Positions 6,404-11,728 of a stretch of 18,593 nucleotides of DNA are shown piece after piece. The notes under the pieces were generated by a model, which ran no database searches, had not been told where the DNA came from, and saw only the letters and a list, made by a program, of their open reading frames with translations. Origin of the DNA: Syntrophaceae bacterium UBA5619 (GTDB taxonomy: Bacteria > Desulfobacterota > Syntrophia > Syntrophales > UBA5619); NCBI GenBank assembly GCA_002424545.1, contig DIKL01000089.1:382-18974 (forward strand), read 5' to 3'. The translations under genes and the position numbers were made by a program. Position 1 is the first letter of the stretch. Every line of letters begins with the position of its first letter.

Positions 6404-7339
6404 ATGATCGATATCGAATATTTGAAGAAAATAAAGTTGGTTTCCGAACCTTTCGGCCAGAAAATTGTGGCGCATCTCCTGCTTCTGCCCAATTACAGCA
6501 TCTTTCAGAAGGTGGACATCCGGATCGAAAATCATGAACGAATTCCCCGCGGGGAGAGCGTGATCTTTGCGATGAACCACACGGACCGGTTCAACTACTG
6601 GCCCTTCCAGTACAAACTTTTGAGAATGCGTGAATTTCCCTTTACGACCGTCTGGGTGAAGGCCAAGTACTATAAAAACGCCTTCCTGGCGAAGGGGCTT
6701 GACCTCTGCAACCTCATTCCTGTCCCGTCGATGGGGTATCTGATCGAAGAGTATTATCGGAAAAAGTTCAACCGCAAGATGGACAAGGGCCTCTACCGCA
6801 CCGTCAGGGACATGATCGAAGGCCGCCTTGCGGAGGCGGGGCCGCAGGAACGCGCCGCGATCGAAGCGCTCCAGGCGATGGGCGAGCAGTTCACGGAGTT
6901 TGTCCGGTTGCAATATGAAGGGGTCATGGAGAAGGTCGCGGAATTGAGCCGCACGGCCCTCTGCGAGCGGAAGCTCAATCTGATCATTTTCCCCGAGGGG
7001 ACCCGCTCCGTGAAATTGGCGGAGGGGAGAACCGGCCTCGCCCAGCTTGCCCTCCACACGGGAAAGCGGATCGTTCCGGTGGCCTGCAACAACTCCGAAA
7101 TGGTTTACCGGGGAAGCTTTCCCTTTGCGCGGAGCGGCCGGATCACCTACCGGATCGGAGAGCCGCTTTCCGTGAACGACCAGCTCAAGCCCTTTAGGAT
7201 CCTGGAACCGTTCCGCCTCCTCTCCCGGGAATCGCAGTTGCGCTATCGGGAGCAGTTCGAAGGGGTGACGCGGATCGTCATGGAGAGCATCGACCGGATG
7301 CTCGACGCAAAATATCGCCGGGACTATGCCGCCACCTGA
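6404..7339 (+). CDS. PlsC-like lysophospholipid/1-acyl-glycerol-phosphate acyltransferase family protein
   Basis: A membrane-associated acyltransferase of about 311 residues. The block III motif is FPEGTRS (about 197-203), followed by TGLAQLALHTGKRIVPVA, both typical of PlsC/LPLAT proteins. The block I motif is NHTDRFN (58-64). The catalytic His is followed by Asp at +2, whereas the usual HX4D has Asp at +5, where this protein has Asn. Between the blocks is an unusually long, charged helical stretch (about 115-185). Of two adjacent ATGs, 6404 lies 5 nt from GGAGG (6394-6398), better spaced than 6401. It follows kdsB by 75 nt, so a role in glycerophospholipid or LPS acylation is plausible but unproven. 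Confidence 0.75.
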   Translation: MIDIEYLKKIKLVSEPFGQKIVAHLLLLPNYSIFQKVDIRIENHERIPRGESVIFAMNHTDRFNYWPFQYKLLRMREFPFTTVWVKAKYYKNAFLAKGLDLCNLIPVPSMGYLIEEYYRKKFNRKMDKGLYRTVRDMIEGRLAEAGPQERAAIEALQAMGEQFTEFVRLQYEGVMEKVAELSRTALCERKLNLIIFPEGTRSVKLAEGRTGLAQLALHTGKRIVPVACNNSEMVYRGSFPFARSGRITYRIGEPLSVNDQLKPFRILEPFRLLSRESQLRYREQFEGVTRIVMESIDRMLDAKYRRDYAAT

Positions 7340-7501
7340 CATGCCGGGTTGCCCGTCGGTTTGATGCGAAGGCCTAGGCTTTCGGCCCTTCACGCCATTT
7401 GGCGGAAACAGGATCTCTGGGAGCGGCTTGAAAACGGGGTCCCGTCCCTGTCCATGCATCATCCGTCCGGAAAGTCCCCACGGAATCTTGCGCGGCACTT
7501 C

Positions 7502-7870
7502 CTATAGATGGATGTCCGTGCGCGGTTTTTTCTCCCCGCTCGTGTAGTCGTACCAGCCCCTGCCGGTCTTGCGTCCCAGATCGCCCGAGGCGACGAGTTT
7601 CCGGAGGGACAGGGCCGGCCGCCACTTGGGATCCTTGAAGTTTTCCCAGAGGGTTTCCGCTACGGCAAGCCCGATCTCGAGGCCGACGAAATCCCCCAAC
7701 TCGAACGGCCCCATGGGATGCCCCAGTCCGAACTTCAGGGCCTTGTCGATATCCTCATGGCCCACCGAGGGCTCCGGCACGCCGACCACGCCGGCGGCTT
7801 CGATCTGCGGGTGCTGATAGAGGACCTCCTCCACGTGCCTGGCGAAGACCGAATATCCCTTGTATTTCAT
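7502..7870 (-). pseudogene. Chimeric remnant: acyl-CoA synthetase fragment fused to 3-hydroxyacyl-CoA dehydrogenase C-terminus
   Basis: The frame reads leftward to a TAG at 7502-7504. The upstream part resembles the C-terminal domain of AMP-forming acyl-CoA synthetases: RRKRDLMKYKGYSVF, then VEEVLYQHPQIEAAGVVGVPEP. From about 7756 downward it changes to the C-terminal domain of a 3-hydroxybutyryl-CoA dehydrogenase: EDIDKALKFGLGHPMGPFELGDFVGLE, then GRKTGRGWYDY. Each piece lacks its catalytic core: there is no adenylation domain and no NAD-binding Rossmann domain. The synthetase similarity extends up to about 7905, inside the terminator. The first usable ATG is at 7870, without a clear ribosome site. 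I read this as two neighbouring beta-oxidation genes joined in frame by a deletion. It lies just past the ilvC terminator, so it is probably not expressed. Confidence 0.8.
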
Positions 7871-7896
7871 CAGATCCCGCTTGCGTCGGGATGTGA

Positions 7897-7945
7897 AGAA
7901 GAAAAACCCGGCATCCCTCCCTCGCGGAAAAGAGGGATGCCGGGT
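7897..7945 (-). terminator. Intrinsic terminator of the ilvBNC operon
   Basis: A perfect 14-bp inverted repeat has arms at 7906-7919 (ACCCGGCATCCCTC) and 7932-7945, with a 12-nt loop. Read leftward, it is followed at once by GGGTTTTTCTTCTTC, a U-rich tract. It lies 27 nt past the ilvC stop codon. The T-rich side doubles as the FFFF codons of the acyl-CoA synthetase remnant. Confidence 0.9.
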
Positions 7946-7971
7946 GGGAATGTTGCCGCGACGCGGGTGAT

Positions 7972-9024
7972 TTATCTCTTCCGGTTTTCCGGCCGCAGCG
8001 CCCGGACGGCGGCGCCCGCCTGCCACATTTCGGTGTTGCGCATCGCATCGAGCTCGGCGTTGAGCTTTTTGCGGTAATCGGGGGCGTTGTTCACCGACAG
8101 GACGATTCTCGTCTCCTCGCCGCTGCGGACGCTTTCGTAGAGCCTGTCGAAGACCGGTGCGACGGCATCGCGGAAGGGCCCCTTCCAGTCGAGCGCGCCC
8201 CGCTGCGCGGTGGTGCTGCAGTTGGCGTACATCCAGTCCATCCCGTTTTCCGCGACGAGGCGGATCAGGCTCTGGGTCAGCTCCTCGACGGTTTCGTTGA
8301 AGGCTTCGCTCGGGCTGTGGCCGTTTTTCCGTAGAACATTGTACTGTGCCTCCATGACGCCCGCCAGCGCGCCCATCAAAATCCCCCGCTCACCCGTCAG
8401 GTCGCTGAACACCTCCTTCTCGAAGGTCGTCGGGAAGAGGTAACCCGAGCCGATGGCGATGCCCAAGGCCAGGGTCTTTTCGGTCGCCTTCCCGGTCGCG
8501 TCCTGGAAGATCGCATAGCTGGAGTTGATGCCGCTTCCATCGAGGAAGTTCACGCGAAGCGATCTCCCCGATCCCTTCGGCGCGACAAGGACGACATCGA
8601 TGTCCGACGGCGGAATGACGCCGGTCTGCTCCCGGTAGGTAATGGAGAAGCCATGGGAAAAATAGAGGGTCTTTCCTTTGGTCAGATAAGGTTTCAGGGT
8701 CGGCCACATCTGAGTCTGTCCCGCGTCGGAGAGGAGGTATTCGATGATCGTCCCCCGTTTCGCAGCCTCCTCGACCGGGAAAAGGGTCTTCCCGGGAACA
8801 AAACCATCCTCGACCGCCTTTTCCCAGGTTGCGCCTCCCTCCCGCTGTCCCACGATCACCCGGATGCCGTTGTCCCGGAGGTTCAACGCCTGCCCCGGTC
8901 CCTGCACTCCGTAGCCGAGGACGGCCACCGTCTCGCCCTTCAAAACTTCCTGTGCCCGACTCAACGTAAATTCATCAGAGGTAACAACCTCTTCCCACAC
9001 CCCGCCGAAATTGATTTTTGCCAT
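7972..9024 (-). CDS. ilvC: Ketol-acid reductoisomerase (fungal/Bacteroidetes-like class I type)
   Basis: This enzyme isomerises and reduces 2-acetolactate or 2-aceto-2-hydroxybutyrate to the dihydroxy acid, the second common step of valine, leucine and isoleucine synthesis. At 350 residues it is a class I enzyme. It has Rossmann motif GYGVQGPG (37-44), active-site H124 in YFSHGF, and metal ligands D208/E212 (SDLTGERG) and E244/E248 (NETVEELTQ). The sequence is of the yeast Ilv5/Bacteroidetes kind: VLVAPKGSGRS, GINSSYAIFQDATG, NGHSPSEAFNETVEE, YANCSTTAQRGALDW and a C-terminal LRPEN. It differs from the common proteobacterial form (GSQGHAHALNL). The ATG at 9024 is chosen because AAGGAGA lies just upstream; the frame stays open 36 codons further but those residues are not family-like. 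It is last in ilvBNC and followed by a strong terminator. Confidence 0.96.
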   Translation of the reverse strand: MAKINFGGVWEEVVTSDEFTLSRAQEVLKGETVAVLGYGVQGPGQALNLRDNGIRVIVGQREGGATWEKAVEDGFVPGKTLFPVEEAAKRGTIIEYLLSDAGQTQMWPTLKPYLTKGKTLYFSHGFSITYREQTGVIPPSDIDVVLVAPKGSGRSLRVNFLDGSGINSSYAIFQDATGKATEKTLALGIAIGSGYLFPTTFEKEVFSDLTGERGILMGALAGVMEAQYNVLRKNGHSPSEAFNETVEELTQSLIRLVAENGMDWMYANCSTTAQRGALDWKGPFRDAVAPVFDRLYESVRSGEETRIVLSVNNAPDYRKKLNAELDAMRNTEMWQAGAAVRALRPENRKR

Positions 9025-9047
9025 TTTCTTCTCCTTTTCGCTAAACT

Positions 9048-9065
9048 CGGCCGGTGCTCCGGCCG
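9048..9065 (-). other. GC-rich hairpin in the ilvN-ilvC spacer
   Basis: CGGCCGG-AGCA-CCGGCCG, read leftward, is a perfect 7-bp stem with a 4-nt loop, about 24 nt before the ilvC start. There is no T-tract, so it is not a terminator. It may stabilise or process the mRNA between ilvN and ilvC. The rest of the 175-nt spacer (9025-9199) holds another short stem (GCGGC-TT-GCCGC) and no open frame I would call a gene. Confidence 0.45.
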
Positions 9066-9199
9066 CGGTAAAGGGGTCGCCCCGACCCCGTTGAAAACGA
9101 TTCCGGCGAGGATCATGATTCCGCAGCGGCAAGCCGCGACAGGAAACCTCGCCCTGTCCATTTTCCCGTTCTTCCCGCCGTGCGCGGCGGAAACGCCGA

Positions 9200-9691
9200 T
9201 TATTCCTGCTGCCGGCGGAAGACGGCGATTGCCCCGGTCCGGTTCATCTCCTCCACGCCGAAGGGTTCGAAGTATCGGAGAATGGCCGCCGTCTTGTCCT
9301 TGTTCGCCGTGATTTCTATGATCAGGGAATCGCCGCTCATTGCGACGACCCGGCAGCCGAAAACGTCAATGGCCCGGAGGATTTCCTGGCGATTCTCCTC
9401 GTTCAGGCGGAGGCTGATCAGCATCAGCTCCCGCTGAACCGAGGGGGCACCCGTGAAATCGGTGATGGAGATGACATCGACGAGCTTTTCCAGTTGTTTC
9501 TTGATCTTCTCCGTGAAATCGCTCTCGGCGCGGCTGGTGAGCGTGATCCGGGAGACCTCCGGGTTCGTCGTCTCGGCGACGCAGAGGCTCCGGATATTGT
9601 ACCCGCGGCTGCTGAAGATGCCGGCGATGCGCGAGAGCACGCCCGGCTGGTTGTTGACGAGCATGGAGATGGTGCGTTCTTGAATGGCCAT
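9200..9691 (-). CDS. ilvN: Acetolactate synthase regulatory (small) subunit
   Basis: This 163-residue regulatory subunit activates the catalytic subunit and gives it feedback inhibition by valine. The N-terminal ACT domain (about 4-78) has the signature TISMLVNNQPGVLSRIAGIF and the GYNIRSL strand. The second domain (about 80-160) is the usual IlvH/IlvN C-terminal domain. The length matches the common 160-170-residue IlvH form and not the short E. coli IlvN. The start at 9691 has AAGGA just upstream. It lies 31 nt downstream of ilvB and 175 nt upstream of ilvC in one operon. The symbol ilvH would be equally valid. Confidence 0.96.
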   Translation of the reverse strand: MAIQERTISMLVNNQPGVLSRIAGIFSSRGYNIRSLCVAETTNPEVSRITLTSRAESDFTEKIKKQLEKLVDVISITDFTGAPSVQRELMLISLRLNEENRQEILRAIDVFGCRVVAMSGDSLIIEITANKDKTAAILRYFEPFGVEEMNRTGAIAVFRRQQE

Positions 9692-9722
9692 ATTCCTTTT
9701 TCCTTTCCTTCTTTTTTGTCCC

Positions 9723-11381
9723 CTATTTCCCGCAGATCATCTCCATGTTCGAGCAACCCGGGGGGATGATCGGGTAGACGTAATTGTTCTGATCAACCAT
9801 CGCCTCGATCATGTAGGGACCCTCCGCGGAAGCCATGCGGGCGATTGCCTCCTTCGGGTCTTCGTCCACCGCCACCCGCTCCGCCGGGACGCCGAATCCC
9901 CGGGCGACGGCGGTCAGGTCCGTCTTGTCGCCCAACTTGCTCTCCGTGAAACGTGCTTCATAGAAGAGATCCTGAATCTGTCGGATCATTCCCAGGTGGC
10001 CGTTGTTGATCACAACGATTTTGATCGGCAGACGGTAAGCGCTGATCGTTGCCAACTCCTGGATATTCATGTAGAAACCTCCATCGCCGCAGATAACGAT
10101 GACCTCCCGGTCCGGGGCGCCCACCTTGGCGCCGATGGCGGCCGGAACGGAGAAACCCATTGTCCCCATACCGCCGCTTGTCAGCAGGCTTCGGGGAGAA
10201 TGACTCTGCCAGGTGCGAACCGTCCAGATTTGATTGAGTCCCACATCCGGAACGACGATGGCCTCCCGGGGCATCGCGGCCTGGATCTTCCGGATCAGGT
10301 TTCCCGCCTGCCCGCAGCCCCCATCCTTTAGTTTTGCCTCCTGGATGTCTCGCTCGGCGCGAATTCTTCCCATCCACTCCTCCCGTTCATGGGGAGCGAT
10401 CAGCGGGATGAGCGCCGTCAGCGCGTCCTGGATGTCTCCCTCGTAGGCGAGATCCACCTTGATGTTTTTTCCGATGGAGGTGGGGTCGATGTCGATCTGG
10501 GCGACGGTGGCCAGCGGGGCGAACTCCTCGATCACGGAGGTGCTGCGTTCCGTGAAGCGGGTGCCCAGCGCAAGAATAAAGTCGGCCTGGTGGATTGTCC
10601 GGTTGGCCAATTCGTTTCCATGCATGCCGATAAAACCGAGGTTGAAGCCGTTTGCGGAGGCGACCGATCCGATCCCCATCATCGTCGTGACAAACGGGAT
10701 CTGCGCCTTCTGCACGAACTCGCTTGCCCGTTCACAGGCGTCGCCCAGCTTGACCCCTCCGCCGATGATGATGACCGGCCGTTCGCTCCGGTTGAGGGCT
10801 TGGGCGATCCTCTCGATCTGTTCCGGGTTCTCGATCCGTTTCGAAGGCGCCACCGGGACCCGTTTCGGCTGATCGCCGCAGGGGGCGCTGAGAATATCCT
10901 TCGGGATATCGACCAGAACGGGGCCGGTCCGGCCGGTACTGGCGAGCTGGAAGGCCTGTCGAAGCGACGATGCGAGCTGAGTCACGTCGCGCACCATGAA
11001 GCTGTGCTTTGTAATCGGCATGGTGATCCCGATGATGTCCGTTTCCTGAAAGGCGTCGCGGCCCCAGAGATCGCTGTCGACCTGGGCCGTGATCGCGACG
11101 AGCGGCGTCGAATCCATGTAGGCGGTTGCGATCCCCGTAACGAGGTTTGTGGCGCCGGGACCGGATGTGGCCAGACAGACCCCCACTTTGCCGGTCGCGC
11201 GGGCGTAGCCGTCGGCGGCATGGGCCGCCGCCTGTTCGTGTCGCATCAGATAGTGACGGATCGGGCCTTCAGCCAGGCGGTCATGAAGCGGCAGGGTGTT
11301 GGCCCCGGGATAGCCGAAGATCGCCTCCACCCCCTCCTCCGTCAGGGTTTTCAAAACAATGTCCGCACCGATGGTACACAT
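9723..11381 (-). CDS. ilvB: Acetolactate synthase, catalytic (large) subunit
   Basis: A thiamine-diphosphate enzyme that condenses two pyruvates, or pyruvate and 2-oxobutyrate, in the first common step of branched-chain amino acid synthesis. It has 552 residues, the normal size. The catalytic glutamate is E49 in LMRHEQAAAHAADGYARATG. The FAD/central domain has PVIIIGGGVKLG (202-213). The ThDP/Mg motif runs from GDGG (432-435) to VINN (457-460). The start at 11381 has AAAGGAG 6 nt upstream. It is the first structural gene of ilvBNC, and its leader (11401-11653) has all the parts of a translation-coupled attenuator, so expression should fall when charged Leu/Val tRNAs are plentiful. Confidence 0.97.
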   Translation of the reverse strand: MCTIGADIVLKTLTEEGVEAIFGYPGANTLPLHDRLAEGPIRHYLMRHEQAAAHAADGYARATGKVGVCLATSGPGATNLVTGIATAYMDSTPLVAITAQVDSDLWGRDAFQETDIIGITMPITKHSFMVRDVTQLASSLRQAFQLASTGRTGPVLVDIPKDILSAPCGDQPKRVPVAPSKRIENPEQIERIAQALNRSERPVIIIGGGVKLGDACERASEFVQKAQIPFVTTMMGIGSVASANGFNLGFIGMHGNELANRTIHQADFILALGTRFTERSTSVIEEFAPLATVAQIDIDPTSIGKNIKVDLAYEGDIQDALTALIPLIAPHEREEWMGRIRAERDIQEAKLKDGGCGQAGNLIRKIQAAMPREAIVVPDVGLNQIWTVRTWQSHSPRSLLTSGGMGTMGFSVPAAIGAKVGAPDREVIVICGDGGFYMNIQELATISAYRLPIKIVVINNGHLGMIRQIQDLFYEARFTESKLGDKTDLTAVARGFGVPAERVAVDEDPKEAIARMASAEGPYMIEAMVDQNNYVYPIIPPGCSNMEMICGK

Positions 11382-11400
11382 GTTGCGCTCCTTTCCATGA

Positions 11401-11437
11401 AAATAAAAAAGCCGCCGGTTCCGCCGAACCGCGGCTT
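11401..11437 (-). terminator. Attenuator terminator 2 (proximal to ilvB)
   Basis: Read leftward, AAGCCGCGGTTC (11426-11437) pairs with GAACCGGCGGCTT (11409-11421), forming 12 bp with one bulged base and a GGCG loop, followed by TTTTTATTTT. It is a strong intrinsic terminator 20-56 nt before the ilvB start. Its upstream arm can instead pair with the downstream arm of terminator 1. Confidence 0.88.
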
Positions 11438-11440
11438 GAG

Positions 11441-11480
11441 AAAAAACGAAAAAGCCGCGGCCCTTCAGGGGCTCGCGGCT
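11441..11480 (-). terminator. Attenuator terminator 1 (proximal to the leader peptide)
   Basis: Read leftward, AGCCGCGAGCCC (11469-11480) pairs with GGGCCGCGGCT (11453-11463), giving 11 bp with a bulged A and a CTGAA loop, followed by TTTTTCGTTTTTT. It begins 23 nt after the leader-peptide stop. Its downstream arm (CCGCGGCTT, 11452-11460) is exactly complementary to AAGCCGCGG (11429-11437) of terminator 2, so forming that antiterminator would disrupt both terminators. Confidence 0.87.
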
Positions 11481-11503
11481 CGCGTCATTTTATGGTCAAT
11501 CCA

Positions 11504-11593
11504 TCAAAGACGTCGAGCAGCAGCCCCCGCGCGTACGAGTACAACACCGTCCAGTACGAGAAGCAGGCTGTTCGACAACGATTGATGGATCAT
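11504..11593 (-). CDS. ilvB leader peptide (attenuation peptide), 29 aa
   Basis: The short frame reads M-IHQSLSNS-LLLVLDGVVLV-RAGAAARRL and ends in TGA. Nine of the eleven residues 10-20 are Leu or Val, the two common end-product amino acids of the operon it precedes, as in the E. coli ilvB leader. GGGAAAGG (11601-11608) lies 7 nt upstream of the ATG at 11593. A promoter starts about 25 nt further up, and two terminators follow before ilvB. The peptide itself probably has no function. Ribosome stalling on its Leu/Val codons senses uncharged tRNAs. The frame can be extended upstream to 11692, but that would pass through the promoter and has no ribosome site. Confidence 0.85.
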   Translation of the reverse strand: MIHQSLSNSLLLVLDGVVLVRAGAAARRL

Positions 11594-11624
11594 ACAGACA
11601 CCTTTCCCAAAAACATTCGTGAAG

Positions 11625-11653
11625 CATCTACAATAATCGACGGACCTTGTCAA
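11625..11653 (-). promoter_or_regulatory. Promoter of the ilv leader-ilvBNC operon
   Basis: Read leftward, a perfect -35 TTGACA (11648-11653) is followed by a 17-bp spacer and a weak -10 TAGATG (11625-11630, 3/6). The expected start near 11618 gives a leader of about 25 nt before the leader-peptide ATG. The position fits the attenuator exactly. It begins 76 nt past the stop of the penicillin-binding protein gene, with no clear terminator between them, so some read-through from the tat operon is possible. Confidence 0.6.
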
Positions 11654-11728
11654 GACGTTTTTTTCAAATTTACGCCAGACCGTCGATTCCAACCCCGGTC
11701 AGGCTCCCCAGCCGCTCACGGGGACACC

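Noticed and set aside
7340..7501. Gap between the convergent acyltransferase and chimeric remnant, including an imperfect GAAGGCC...GGCCCTTC stem near 7370-7391
   Set aside because: The stem has a mismatch and no T-tract, so I do not call a terminator. No gene or repeat is visible in this 162-nt stretch.
9025..9132. 36-codon N-terminal extension of ilvC
   Set aside because: It passes through the spacer hairpin and is not family-like; AAGGAGA marks the ATG at 9024.
10389..11585. 398-codon plus-strand frame opposite ilvB
   Set aside because: It is a shadow of ilvB, with no family resemblance and no start context.
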